DNA from: Alphaproteobacteria bacterium
GTDB lineage: Bacteria; Pseudomonadota; Alphaproteobacteria; Micropepsales; Micropepsaceae
DNA: 64,000 bases
Reading direction: 5' to 3'
Assembly (NCBI GenBank): GCA_947462105.1
Contig: CANHNJ010000009.1
Location: forward strand, 18,309 to 82,308
Below the pieces are notes generated by a model. That model was not told the DNA's origin. It was given only the letters and a program-made list of their open reading frames with translations, and did not search any database. Each line of letters opens with the position of its first letter. Position 1 is the stretch's first letter. Position numbers and translations under genes: made by a program. Shown one piece after another: positions 24,121 to 35,949 of the stretch.

Positions 24121-24863
24121 CCAGCCCCGCTGACCCAAGTCCGTCCATCGACCCCGCCGAAGTCGCCAAGTTCTCCGCCATCGCAGCGGAATGGTGGGAC
24201 CCCACGGGCAAGTTCGCCCCCCTGCACAAATTCAACCCCGTGCGGTTGTCTTTCCTGAAGGGCGAGATGGCGGCCCATTTCGGGCGTGATGCACGGTCGC
24301 TACGCCCCTTCGAGGGCCTGACCCTGCTGGATATCGGCTGCGGCGGCGGGTTGCTGTCCGAGCCTATGGCCCGGCTGGGCTTCGCCGTTACCGGGGCCGA
24401 TGCCTCGGAGCGCAACATTGGCACCGCCAAGGCCCATGCCGCGCAAACCGGGCTGGCCATCGACTACCGCGCCGTTACCGCCGAGGAACTGCTGGCCGAT
24501 GGCCGCTCCTATGATGTCGTCCTCAACATGGAAGTGGTCGAACATGTCGCCGACGTGCCGGGCTATCTTTCGGCCTGCGCCGGGCTGGTTCGTCCAGGCG
24601 GGATCACCGCCGTCGCCACCATGAACAAGACCCTCAAGAGCTTCGCCCTGGCCAAGGTCGGGGCCGAATATGTGCTGGGCTGGCTGCCGCGCGGCACCCA
24701 TGACTGGAACCGCTTCATTCCGCCGTCAGAGCTTCGTTCGATGCTTCAAGAAGCTGGCCTAACCATCTGTAAAACGAAGGGAGTTTCGTTCAATCCGCTG
24801 GCGTGGGACTGGCTTTTATCGTCCGATGTGGACGTAAACTACATGATCACTGCACGTCGTTAG
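24117..24863 (+). CDS. ubiG: Bifunctional ubiquinone O-methyltransferase UbiG
   Basis: [49 protein letters not shown]. Confidence 0.95.
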   Translation: MTSPADPSPSIDPAEVAKFSAIAAEWWDPTGKFAPLHKFNPVRLSFLKGEMAAHFGRDARSLRPFEGLTLLDIGCGGGLLSEPMARLGFAVTGADASERNIGTAKAHAAQTGLAIDYRAVTAEELLADGRSYDVVLNMEVVEHVADVPGYLSACAGLVRPGGITAVATMNKTLKSFALAKVGAEYVLGWLPRGTHDWNRFIPPSELRSMLQEAGLTICKTKGVSFNPLAWDWLLSSDVDVNYMITARR

Positions 24864-24864
24864 T

Positions 24865-24910
24865 GGTCACGCGGGCCACGGCTTCGTTGCACTCGCCTGC
24901 CCGTCGCTCC
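24865..24910. repeat. 46-nt palindromic element (family GGTC-R-CGCGG...CCGTCGCTCC), copy after ubiG
   Basis: ggtcacgcgggccacggcttcgttgcactcgcctgcccgtcgctcc; 39/46 identical by hand to 34583..34628. Confidence 0.9.
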
Positions 24911-24915
24911 GGGCG

Positions 24916-25311
24916 TTAATTGGCCTGATCCGGGTCCGGCGGCAACGGCGCGACCGGCACGCCCTCCTCCAGCAGCGACTTCACCTCGTCCACCGAGGCC
25001 TCGCCATAGATCGCCCGCACGTCGCTTTCGCCATAGTGGATCTTGCGGGCCTCTTCCGGGAACCCGGTCCCGACATGCTCAGCCTCGGCCACCATCTTGG
25101 CGCGGACCTCGCGCCATGCCGCCCGCGCGTCCGCCTGCTCGCGCGCCTTGCCCGCGATAGCGGGGGCCATCACCGCCTTCTCAATCTTCTTGGAATTGCA
25201 GGTGGGGCAAAGCAGCCTGCCATCCGCCGACTGCGTATCGAAGGCGGCGCTGTCCCTGAACCAGCCTTCGAAGCTGTGGCCGTTCCGGCACTGGAGTTGA
25301 TAGGCGATCAT
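24916..25311 (-). CDS. DUF1178 family protein
   Basis: MIAYQLQCRNGHSFEGWFRDSAAFD...LLCPTCNSKKIEKAVMAP. Confidence 0.88.
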   Translation of the reverse strand: MIAYQLQCRNGHSFEGWFRDSAAFDTQSADGRLLCPTCNSKKIEKAVMAPAIAGKAREQADARAAWREVRAKMVAEAEHVGTGFPEEARKIHYGESDVRAIYGEASVDEVKSLLEEGVPVAPLPPDPDQAN

Positions 25312-25365
25312 AAGGATTAGATGGCGCGCCCGGCCGGTCCATTTCAAGTGTGCCGGTGTCACGCA

Positions 25366-25397
25366 AAGGCCGCCCGGCGTTTCCGCCGGACGGCCTT
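25366..25397 (-). terminator. Strong hairpin downstream of the heme-binding-like gene
   Basis: aaggccgcccggcg-tttc-cgccggacggcctt, 14-bp stem with one mismatch/wobble. Confidence 0.6.
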
Positions 25398-25420
25398 GGA
25401 CGTTCATTGGTGACGGCAGC

Positions 25421-25939
25421 TTACTTGATGCGATCCGCAATCTTGGCGATGCCCGCCTTGACGCAGACTTCATCGGCCTGGCCCGAGGGCGAACCCGAAG
25501 CGGCGATGGCGCCGATCACGTCGGCGCCAACCATCAGCGGCAGACCGCCCGGACGGGCGACACCCAGCGGCGCCAGGATGGCGGGATCGGCCTTGCTGCT
25601 GACGGCAGGATCGGACGCGCCCTTGGTCTTCAGCGCGATCATCGCCTTGCCCTGCGCGATACGCTGGGTGATGGCGCGGGCGCCGTCCTCGGAGATCACC
25701 ACGATGGGCGTGCCTTCGCTGTCGGTGACGACCGTGGTCACGATGGTGCCATTGGTCTTGCAGGTGGCGTTGGCGGTGACGGCGGCTTCGATGGCAAGCA
25801 CGGTCGGGATGCCACGACCGCGTTCCGGGCGCGGCGCGGTGCCTTCGGCCTGGGTGGGATTGGCAAGAATGGTGGGAATCGGCTGCGCCAGAACCGGAGT
25901 GGTGGCGAGTATGGCGGCAGCGATCAGAATCTTCTTCAT
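25421..25939 (-). CDS. Heme-binding protein, GlcG/HbpS family
   Basis: Signal peptide MKKILIAAAILATTPVLAQ; VVISEDGARAITQRIAQGKAMIALKTKG...RPGGLPLMVGADVIGAIAASGS. Confidence 0.82.
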   Translation of the reverse strand: MKKILIAAAILATTPVLAQPIPTILANPTQAEGTAPRPERGRGIPTVLAIEAAVTANATCKTNGTIVTTVVTDSEGTPIVVISEDGARAITQRIAQGKAMIALKTKGASDPAVSSKADPAILAPLGVARPGGLPLMVGADVIGAIAASGSPSGQADEVCVKAGIAKIADRIK

Positions 25940-26075
25940 GGGCAATCCTCCTGGTTGTTTTGCCGCCAGTGTCATGGGGCAGCCAGGAATTGTCCAGACG
26001 CCTTTTTATGGTCGCGCCGCCACCAGAAATGCCGCGTTCACAGAGTAACTTGTGCCGCCCTCGGCGTTACAGGAC

Positions 26076-26330
26076 CTAGGCCAAAAGGGGGTCGAGCTTG
26101 CCCGCGCGCTCCAGGGCATAGAGCTCGTCACAGCCACCGACATGGGTGTCGCCGATGAAAATCTGCGGCACGGTGCGGGCGCCGCCCGACTTGGCCAGCA
26201 TGTCCTGCCGGGCGACGGGATCCATCGAGATATCGATCTCCTCGAAAGCCGCGCCCTTTTTCTTGAGCAGGGACTTGGCGCGGACGCAGTAGGGACAGAT
26301 CTGGCTGGTGTAGACGGTCACGGATTTCAT
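26076..26330 (-). CDS. grxC: Glutaredoxin 3
   Basis: CPYCVRAKSLL, TVPQIFIGDTHVGGCDEL. Confidence 0.93.
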   Translation of the reverse strand: MKSVTVYTSQICPYCVRAKSLLKKKGAAFEEIDISMDPVARQDMLAKSGGARTVPQIFIGDTHVGGCDELYALERAGKLDPLLA

Positions 26331-26342
26331 GGCTTTTCCAAT

Positions 26343-26393
26343 GGTCGCGCGGCCTGACGCGAACCGCTTTACACTTCGCGGGGCCGTCGCTCC
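26343..26393. repeat. 51-nt palindromic element (family GGTC-R-CGCGG...CCGTCGCTCC), between comF stop and grxC
   Basis: ggtcgcgcggcctgacgcgaaccgctttacacttcgcggggccgtcgctcc; cgcgaa/ttcgcg and ggcc/ggcc stem blocks; shares both ends with the ubiG and secA copies. Confidence 0.75.
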
Positions 26394-26397
26394 AAAA

Positions 26398-27144
26398 TCA
26401 TATAATCGCTTCCGAGGCCTTCACAACGCGCGCGAGGGTCAAAACGGCTATGTCTACCGCGCCTACTCGCCGTAGGGCACGGGCGCAGGCCTCGGCGGTG
26501 GCTCCCGTGGTCAATACGTCGTCCACCAGCAGGATTTTCCGGCCCCGCACCCGGGCCGGCTCGGGAACCTTGAAGGCGGACAACACATTGCGCCGCCGGG
26601 CCCGGGCCGAAGGCATTACGCCCTGGCTGGCGGTGCGGCGGCTGCGGACCAGCGCCAGCGGGTCATAGGCCCGCCCCCACGCCGTCGACAGCCGCCGCGC
26701 CAGCTCCGCCGACTGGTTGAAGCGGCGCAGCCAGAGCCGGCTGCGATGCAACGGCACCGGCAGGATCAGGTCGCAATCCTCCAGCAGGGGCCGCCCGACC
26801 CGGCCCAGCCAGCGGGCGAAACCCGGCACCAGTTCCAGGCGGTCGGCATGCTTGAGCGCGAGGATGGCGGCGCGGCTGTCCTTGTCATAGGCGAGAATGG
26901 CGCGCGCCTTCGAGAAGGCGGGCGGCCGCGCCAGGCAGGCGGCGCAGAGACTGCCCGGGCCCGCATCCACCGCGAACGGCGTGCCGCAGCAGGCGCAGGC
27001 CGGGCCATCCAGAAAGGTCAGCATGCTCCAGCAAGGGCCGCAGAAACCGCCCATGCCGCTGACCGGCACGCGGCAGGCGGCGCAGAGCGGCGGGAACACC
27101 AACGCCAGCATACCCACACCAACGCTTTTCCAAGCTGCCACCAT
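26398..27144 (-). CDS. comF: ComF family phosphoribosyltransferase
   Basis: Zn-finger Cys pairs (CAACRVPV, CGPCW, CACCGTPF), PRPP motif ILLVDDVLTTGATAEACARAL. Confidence 0.88.
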   Translation of the reverse strand: MVAAWKSVGVGMLALVFPPLCAACRVPVSGMGGFCGPCWSMLTFLDGPACACCGTPFAVDAGPGSLCAACLARPPAFSKARAILAYDKDSRAAILALKHADRLELVPGFARWLGRVGRPLLEDCDLILPVPLHRSRLWLRRFNQSAELARRLSTAWGRAYDPLALVRSRRTASQGVMPSARARRRNVLSAFKVPEPARVRGRKILLVDDVLTTGATAEACARALRRVGAVDIAVLTLARVVKASEAII

Positions 27145-27163
27145 GTGGGCTAGTTTAGCGGCA

Positions 27164-28021
27164 ATGACCCCGCTTTTCGATTTCGCCGCCACCCTTCGCG
27201 CACAGGAACGCGCCCTCCGTTTGGGGGGGGACACCTTCCTGTTCGCGGCGGCGGCAGAAGGTGTCGCGGACCGGCTCGCGGCGGTGACGCGGCGTTTCCA
27301 GCATGGGTTGTGGATTGGTCCCTCCGCGAACGAAGGCGCGCCATCAAACGAACATGTGCCCGAAGAATTGCGCAGCTTCGCGACGCGCTGGAGCGTTGGC
27401 CGCTTCGATGCGCTGGAACGGCTGGACGCGCCTGCGGGCGCCTGCGATCTCGTCGTCAGCCTCTATTCGCTGCAGGCGGTGAATGACCTGCCCGGCGCGC
27501 TGGCGCAGTTGCGGCGCGCGCTGACGCCAGACGGCCTGGCCCTGGTGGCGTTGCTGGGCGGCGGCACGCTGAAGGAATTGCGCGAAGCCTTTGCCGAAGG
27601 CGAAAGCGCCACGCGCGGCGGCATCAGCCCCCGCGTCTCGCCCTTCGCCGATGTGCGTGAACTGGGCGCGCTGCTGTCGCGCGCCGGATTTGCCCTGCCC
27701 GTGGCCGATGTCGAACGCCTGACCGTGCGCTATGGCGATTTCTTCGCCCTGGCCCGCGACCTGCGCGCCCACGGCTTCACCAACATCATGGCGGAGCGTT
27801 CAAGACGGCCGCTGCGGCGCGACACGCTGGCCGCCATGCTGCGCCATTACGCCCAGGCGCATGGCGTGGACGCAAAGCTGGCGGCGACATTCGAGACCAT
27901 CTTCCTCACCGGCTGGTCGCCGCATGAAAGCCAGCAGCAGCCCTTGCGGCCCGGCAGCGCCAAGGCGCGGCTGGCGGAAGCACTGGGCACGGCGGAAATT
28001 CCGGCGGGCGAGAAGCCCTAG
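27164..28021 (+). CDS. SAM-dependent methyltransferase (BioC/NDUFAF5-like)
   Basis: MTPLFDFAATLRAQERAL..., DLVVSLYSLQAVNDLPGALAQLRRALTPDGL. Confidence 0.82.
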   Translation: MTPLFDFAATLRAQERALRLGGDTFLFAAAAEGVADRLAAVTRRFQHGLWIGPSANEGAPSNEHVPEELRSFATRWSVGRFDALERLDAPAGACDLVVSLYSLQAVNDLPGALAQLRRALTPDGLALVALLGGGTLKELREAFAEGESATRGGISPRVSPFADVRELGALLSRAGFALPVADVERLTVRYGDFFALARDLRAHGFTNIMAERSRRPLRRDTLAAMLRHYAQAHGVDAKLAATFETIFLTGWSPHESQQQPLRPGSAKARLAEALGTAEIPAGEKP

Positions 28022-28158
28022 CCCAGGCCGGTCACGACCGAGGTGAAGAAGGTCTTCAGCTGGGTGCCCATCGCGGTCAGCGACGTCACGATCACAATCG
28101 AGATGATGGTGGCAATCAGGGCATATTCGATGGAAGTGGCACCGGGGTGTCGCTTACA
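28018..28158 (-). pseudogene. Flp/Fap type IVb pilin coding stretch without a canonical start codon, overlapping mutT 3' end
   Basis: Minus-strand frame gives KRHPGATSIEYALIATIISIVIVTSLTAMGTQLKTFFTSVVTGLG*; no ATG/GTG/TTG between the upstream stop and this segment. Confidence 0.7.
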
Positions 28159-28576
28159 AAAGATCGCGCAACATCGGCAGGAGCGGCAAATCGGCGGCCG
28201 GCATCGGGAATTCGTCCTTGCGGGCGATCAGGTCCCGGGGCCGAAGCCATTTCAGCGCGGCGTGATGCAACGGTGCCGGTGTACCGTCCCACCGGCGGCA
28301 AACATAAAGCGGCATCAAAAGGCGAAATTTTTCGTATGTATGCGAGGCAAAGGTGAACGGCGCGAGACAGGGCGGCTTCACCGTGATGCCAAGCTCCTCC
28401 GCCAGTTCGCGCACGAGCGCGTCCTCCGGCGATTCCCCAACCTCGATCTTGCCGCCCGGAAATTCCCATAGCCCCGCCATCCCCTTGCCCTCGGGACGCT
28501 GCGCGATCAGCACGCGGCCCTCAGGGTCAAGCAACGCCACCGCCGCCACCAGGACGAGAGGATGCGTTTCAGCCAT
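28154..28576 (-). CDS. mutT: (Deoxy)nucleoside triphosphate pyrophosphohydrolase, Nudix (MutT)
   Basis: Nudix box GGKIEVGESPEDALVRELAEELGI. Confidence 0.92.
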   Translation of the reverse strand: MAETHPLVLVAAVALLDPEGRVLIAQRPEGKGMAGLWEFPGGKIEVGESPEDALVRELAEELGITVKPPCLAPFTFASHTYEKFRLLMPLYVCRRWDGTPAPLHHAALKWLRPRDLIARKDEFPMPAADLPLLPMLRDLL

Positions 28577-28660
28577 TTTGGAATGTTCCTGGTTCAGGCG
28601 GGGTTAAGCGGCACAGTTAACAGATGCTTGCCAGAAACCAAATTTGCTAGGAGCATCGGC

Positions 28661-28683
28661 CAGCGAAGCCGTAGGCTTCGCTG
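28661..28683. repeat. Perfect hairpin in the mutT-osmC divergent intergenic region
   Basis: cagcgaagcc-gta-ggcttcgctg, 10-bp stem. Confidence 0.85.
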
Positions 28684-28767
28684 CAGGCCGTGAGACCACT
28701 AATATGAGCCTGCCGACCGCACAAGATACTGTCGAAGCGGCATCTTCATTTCAGGGAGTTGTTTGAC

Positions 28768-29193
28768 ATGAGCACATACGGCACCGCCACCTGGAAAGGT
28801 GGCCTGAAGGACGGCATCGGCGCGGTTTCGACCAAAAGCGGCGCACTGAAGGCGCATCCCTATGGCTTCGTCGCCCGCTTCGAGGGCGGGCCAGGCACCA
28901 ACCCGGAAGAGTTGCTGGGCGCGGCCCATGCCGGCTGCTTCACGATGGCGCTGTCGGCGATTCTGGGCGAAGCGGGCCTGACCGCCGAACAGATGGACAC
29001 CAAGGCCGACGTCAATCTGGTGAAGGATGGCGACGGCTTTTCCATCACCAAAATTCACCTGACGCTGACGGCGAGAATTCCCGGCGCCGACAAGGCGGTG
29101 TTCGACGACTGCGCCGCCAAGGCCAAGGCAGGCTGCCCGGTGTCCAAGCTGTTCAAGGGCGCGGAGATCACCCTGGACGCTTCGCTGGTCTGA
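28768..29193 (+). CDS. OsmC family peroxiredoxin
   Basis: NPEELLGAAHAGCFTMALSAILGEAGL...DDCAAKAKAGCPVSKLF. Confidence 0.92.
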   Translation: MSTYGTATWKGGLKDGIGAVSTKSGALKAHPYGFVARFEGGPGTNPEELLGAAHAGCFTMALSAILGEAGLTAEQMDTKADVNLVKDGDGFSITKIHLTLTARIPGADKAVFDDCAAKAKAGCPVSKLFKGAEITLDASLV

Positions 29194-30272
29194 TGAAGAC
29201 CGGACTGGCTTTTGCCATTCTGTTGCTGGCCGCGCTTCCGGCGCAGGCGGAGATGGAGCGTGCCTATATCGGCACCTTCACGCCGTCGCCGGGGCGTGGG
29301 CCCACAACAGGTTCGCAGGGCGAAGGCATCTATCTCACCGAGCTGGACACGATAACGGGCAAGCTGCGTGCGCCCCGGCTGGTGGCGCAAACCCTGTCGC
29401 CGAGCTGGCTGGCGATCGACCGCAAACGCAGCCTGCTCTATGCGACGAACGAGTCCGGCGCGGGCGGCATCTCCGCGTTTCGCATCGACAAGGCCAGCGG
29501 CGATCTTGCGCCCATTGGTCAGGTCGCCCTGCCCAGCCCGACCCACCTGGCGCTGTCGCCCGATGGCGGCTGGCTGGTGGCGTCCAGCTATGGCGATCCC
29601 GTCAGCCTGGTGAAGCTGGAGCCCGACGGCACGCCCGGCGCGGTGGTGCAGACCATCCGGATCGAAGGCACGGCGCGCCAGTCGCAGGTGACGGAGCCGG
29701 TGGGCAATCGCTGGGTCACCAATGCCGGCAAGGCCTCGCGCATGCATGGCGCTTTTTTCCATCCCGATGGCCGCCATGTCGTGCTGACCGAATATGGGCT
29801 GGATATCCTGATCGTCTATGCGCTGGAAAATGGACAGTTGCGCGAAGTGGCGCGCAATCCGCAAATGGCGGGCGCGGCGCCGCGTCATGCCTTGTGGAAT
29901 GCGACCGGCGCGCTCACCCAACGCCAGCACATCTCGGCGCTGCCGCCGGGCTATACCGGCACTGCCGCAGCGGCCGAAATCCTGCTGTCGAAGGATGGGC
30001 GCAATCTCTACGTCTCGAACCGCTTCCACGATTCCATCGCCCATTTCCGCGTCGGCGCGCACGGGCTGCTGACCTATGTGAACGATACCGTCACCGGCAC
30101 CAACATGGTGCGGCTGCTGCAGTTCGATCCCAGCGGGCGCTATCTTCTGGCGGGCGGGCAGAACAACGACACCATTGCCAGCTTTCGCCTTGGCGCTGAT
30201 GGCGCGCCGCAGCCGCTCAACCTCTACGCCGCCGCGCCATCGCCGGTGACACTGGTGTTCGTGGGCGACTAG
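29193..30272 (+). CDS. Secreted lactonase-family beta-propeller protein
   Basis: Signal peptide; [10 protein letters not shown]...[61 protein letters not shown]. Confidence 0.82.
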   Translation: MKTGLAFAILLLAALPAQAEMERAYIGTFTPSPGRGPTTGSQGEGIYLTELDTITGKLRAPRLVAQTLSPSWLAIDRKRSLLYATNESGAGGISAFRIDKASGDLAPIGQVALPSPTHLALSPDGGWLVASSYGDPVSLVKLEPDGTPGAVVQTIRIEGTARQSQVTEPVGNRWVTNAGKASRMHGAFFHPDGRHVVLTEYGLDILIVYALENGQLREVARNPQMAGAAPRHALWNATGALTQRQHISALPPGYTGTAAAAEILLSKDGRNLYVSNRFHDSIAHFRVGAHGLLTYVNDTVTGTNMVRLLQFDPSGRYLLAGGQNNDTIASFRLGADGAPQPLNLYAAAPSPVTLVFVGD

Positions 30273-31552
30273 CTGCGATAGCTTCCATTAATATCGATGT
30301 AGCCGTGCGTCAGATCGCAGGTCCACACGCGGGCAGCGCCCTTGCCGATACCAAGTTCGACGGCAATCTCGACATCGCGGCCTGATACGGCCTTTGTGGC
30401 GATGGCTTCATTGTATTTCACAGCGCGCATGCCCTTCTCGGCAACGACATGTCCGCCGAAGGAAATTTTCAGCAGGTCGCGGTCGGCCTTCTCGCCGGCC
30501 TTGCCCACCGCCATGACGATGCGGCCCCAGTTGGCGTCGTTGCCCGCCACCGCCGTCTTGACCAGCGGCGAATTGGCAATGGTCAGCGCAATACGCTTAG
30601 CGGCGGCGTCATTCTCGGCGCCCGCGACATCGATGCGGATCAGCTTCTGCGCGCCCTCGCCGTCTCGCACCACCTGCAGCGCCAGGTCGAGCAGCAGGGC
30701 ATCGAGCTTGCGGCGGAAATCGGTGAGGCGCTTGTCGGATGCCTTGGCGACCGGCGAATGCTTGGCGCCCTTGCCCGTCGCGAACAGCAGCAAGGTGTCG
30801 CTGGTCGAGGTATCGGAATCCACCGTGATGGCGTTGAAACTGGGACCAACGCCTGCGCTCAGGCATTCCTGCAGCACACTGGCCGGGAGATTGGCGTCGG
30901 TGAAGACAAAGGAAAGCATCGTCGCCATGTCGGGCGCGATCATGCCCGAGCCCTTGGCGATGCCATTGATCGTCACCTTCACGCCATCGATCAGGGCAGT
31001 AGCGGTGGCGGCCTTGGGATAGGTGTCGGTCGTCATGATGGCGTCGGCGGCGGCCTTCCAGTTGCCGGCCGCGCCCTGTTCCACCAGGCCCTGGAGCACG
31101 GCCGTGATCTTGGACGCCGGCAGCGGCTCGCCGATCACGCCGGTCGAGGCCATGAAGACTTCCGATGGCCTGCAACCCACGATGGCGCTGGCGCTCTGCG
31201 CCACCTCGTTGACGCCGTCGAACCCGGCCTTGCCGGTAAAGGCGTTGGCGTTGCCGCTATTCACCACCAGGCAGCGGGCGCTGCCGGGCTTCAGGTGCTT
31301 CTGGCACCATTGCACCGGCGCGCTGGAGGTCTTGGAGGTCGTGAAGACCCCCGCCACCTGGGTGCCGGGTGCCAGCAGGGCCAGCATCACGTCGGTGCGC
31401 TGCTGGTAGCGGATTCCCGCCGCCACCGTGGCCAGGCGCACGCCTGCCAGGGGGGGCAATTTGGGGTGGCTTTTGGGCGCCAGGGGCGAGACGGGGTGCA
31501 CCGCCTTTGCCTTGGGAGCCGCCTTCTTGGTCTTTTTCGCGCTTTTGGCCAT
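30269..31552 (-). CDS. argJ: Bifunctional glutamate N-acetyltransferase / N-acetylglutamate synthase
   Basis: [32 protein letters not shown] motifs; start at [10 protein letters not shown]. Confidence 0.94.
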   Translation of the reverse strand: MAKSAKKTKKAAPKAKAVHPVSPLAPKSHPKLPPLAGVRLATVAAGIRYQQRTDVMLALLAPGTQVAGVFTTSKTSSAPVQWCQKHLKPGSARCLVVNSGNANAFTGKAGFDGVNEVAQSASAIVGCRPSEVFMASTGVIGEPLPASKITAVLQGLVEQGAAGNWKAAADAIMTTDTYPKAATATALIDGVKVTINGIAKGSGMIAPDMATMLSFVFTDANLPASVLQECLSAGVGPSFNAITVDSDTSTSDTLLLFATGKGAKHSPVAKASDKRLTDFRRKLDALLLDLALQVVRDGEGAQKLIRIDVAGAENDAAAKRIALTIANSPLVKTAVAGNDANWGRIVMAVGKAGEKADRDLLKISFGGHVVAEKGMRAVKYNEAIATKAVSGRDVEIAVELGIGKGAARVWTCDLTHGYIDINGSYRS

Positions 31553-31596
31553 TGGGTCCACCGGTTGGGGTCTGGATACTGTGAAAAAACCGGCAT

Positions 31597-31625
31597 TTGA
31601 CAAGGGGTAGGCGCGTTCTTATGTC
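31597..31625 (+). promoter_or_regulatory. Candidate sigma-70 promoter for secA
   Basis: TTGACA-17 nt-TATGTC, ~80 nt upstream of secA ATG. Confidence 0.6.
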
Positions 31626-31703
31626 TCCGGCGCGGCTGCCATGCGGATTTGGCCTCTGTCGCCATCCCGGCCCGCTTACAGGCCTGTAATATCTGAGGAA
31701 TTC

Positions 31704-34559
<2,856 letters not shown>

Positions 34560-34582
34560 CCTAGCGCCGCACGGTTTATTTT

Positions 34583-34628
34583 GGTCGCGCGGGCCACGGC
34601 TCGCTCACGCTCGCCTGCCCGTCGCTCC
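34583..34628. repeat. 46-nt palindromic element, copy between the two secA tails
   Basis: ggtcgcgcgggccacggctcgctcacgctcgcctgcccgtcgctcc. Confidence 0.9.
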
Positions 34629-34670
34629 TGCGGCTCCGGCCGGAAGTACAAGCACTGCCACGGGGCGCTG
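34629..34670 (+). repeat. Copy 2 of secA C-terminal tail (displaced, host-like codons)
   Basis: tgcggctccggcCGGAAGtacaagcactgcCACGGGgcgCTG = [14 protein letters not shown]; 36/42 identical to copy 1, all differences synonymous. Confidence 0.97.
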
Positions 34671-34677
34671 TTAAGTC

Positions 34678-35616
34678 ATGCTCACGGTCTATCCGGATAG
34701 CGGCAAGCCCATCTGGATCGACCTGCGCGATCCCACGCCCGAGGAAATCGCCAAGGCCTGTGCCGATTACGGCCTGGAGATTCCCCCGCGCGCGCAGCTG
34801 GAGGAAATCGAATTCTCCAGCCGCCTGCAGTATGAGGATGGCACCTTCACCCTGTCCGTGCCGGTGACGCCGCACCTGAAGAACAGCGACGCCGATGACG
34901 TCACCTCGCCGCTGGGCTTCGTCCTGACAAGGGACCTGCTGGTGACGGTGCGCTTCTCGCATTTGCAGACCTTCGAGGCCATCCGCACCCGCGTCCGCCG
35001 CCGGACACGCAGCGCCGCCGACATCTTCCTGGTGATCCTGGAAGCCCTGATCGATTACGGTGCCGACCAGCTGGAAGAACTGCGCGCCGAGGCGTTGCGC
35101 GTTTCCCAGCGCATCTTCCATGAAGACATGCCGGAAAAGCAGAAGCGCAACGTTTCTGCCGTTAGCCGGATGTTGCGCGGCACGCTGGTGGAGATCGGCG
35201 ACATGGGCGAGCGCCTCAGTCATATCCGCGACACGCTGCTGGTGCTGCAGCGGGCAGTGCCTTTCGTCAACGAGCATGGCGACTGGATCGAACCGGTGGT
35301 CAAGGCGCGCCTCAAGATGGCGGGCAAGGACGTGCAGTCGCTGAACGACTATGAGGTCCATCTCACCGACAAGATCCAGTTCCTGCTGGATGCAGCGCTG
35401 GGCTTCATCTCCACCGAACAGAACGACCTCTTCAAGGTCATGACCATCTGGTCCACCGTCGGCATTCCGCCGGTGCTGCTGGCCGGCATCTGGGGCATGA
35501 ACTTCCACGTCATGCCGGAGCTGTCCGCCACCTGGGGCTACCCGGTGGCGCTGGCGAGCATCCTGGTCAGCGCGCTGGTGCCGTTATCTTGGTTCAAATG
35601 GCGCGGCTGGTGGTAA
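34678..35616 (+). CDS. CorA-like magnesium transporter
   Basis: Two C-terminal TMs with YGMNF-type GMN motif (WGMNFHVMPEL). Confidence 0.9.
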   Translation: MLTVYPDSGKPIWIDLRDPTPEEIAKACADYGLEIPPRAQLEEIEFSSRLQYEDGTFTLSVPVTPHLKNSDADDVTSPLGFVLTRDLLVTVRFSHLQTFEAIRTRVRRRTRSAADIFLVILEALIDYGADQLEELRAEALRVSQRIFHEDMPEKQKRNVSAVSRMLRGTLVEIGDMGERLSHIRDTLLVLQRAVPFVNEHGDWIEPVVKARLKMAGKDVQSLNDYEVHLTDKIQFLLDAALGFISTEQNDLFKVMTIWSTVGIPPVLLAGIWGMNFHVMPELSATWGYPVALASILVSALVPLSWFKWRGWW

Positions 35617-35756
35617 CGCCCTGCGCTGGCGTGACATTTCGGTCCTGGTACGCTGCGGATATTGCGGTTTCTTTAGCTTTGGGTAGTCTGACGCGTGCGC
35701 CGGAGTTCCTCCGCGCGCCGGGGCATTTGACGACTTAAGTTTTGAAGGGGAATTCC

Positions 35757-35879
35757 ATGCGCCACGGGAAACCGTTGCTGGCTGCCGTCGCGGCCTCTGT
35801 TCTTGCCACTGCTGCGATGACCGCGCCCGCACAGGCGCAGCTTTTCCAGTCCGGCTCTGCCAAGGCCGCCGAGAAGTAG
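35757..35879 (+). CDS. 40-aa predicted secreted peptide
   Basis: MRHGKPLLAAVAASVLATAAMTAPAQAQLFQSGSAKAAEK*; SD-like gaagggg upstream; strong terminator 18 nt downstream; below ORF-track cutoff. Confidence 0.6.
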   Translation: MRHGKPLLAAVAASVLATAAMTAPAQAQLFQSGSAKAAEK

Positions 35880-35896
35880 GCGCAGATCCCATAAGC

Positions 35897-35930
35897 AAAA
35901 GGCCCGCGAAGTTCGCGGGCCTTTTCTTTT
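35897..35930. terminator. Bidirectional-looking Rho-independent terminator
   Basis: aaaaggcccgcga-agt-tcgcgggcctttt, 13-bp perfect stem with T-rich tail. Confidence 0.92.
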
Positions 35931-35949
35931 TCTGCTGCGCGCGCGCAGC

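Noticed and set aside
26010-26075. ggtcgcgccgcc... downstream of grxC as a fourth element copy
   Set aside because: Shares only the first ~8 nt with the GGTC family; the other end (CCGTCGCTCC) is absent and no convincing stem was found.
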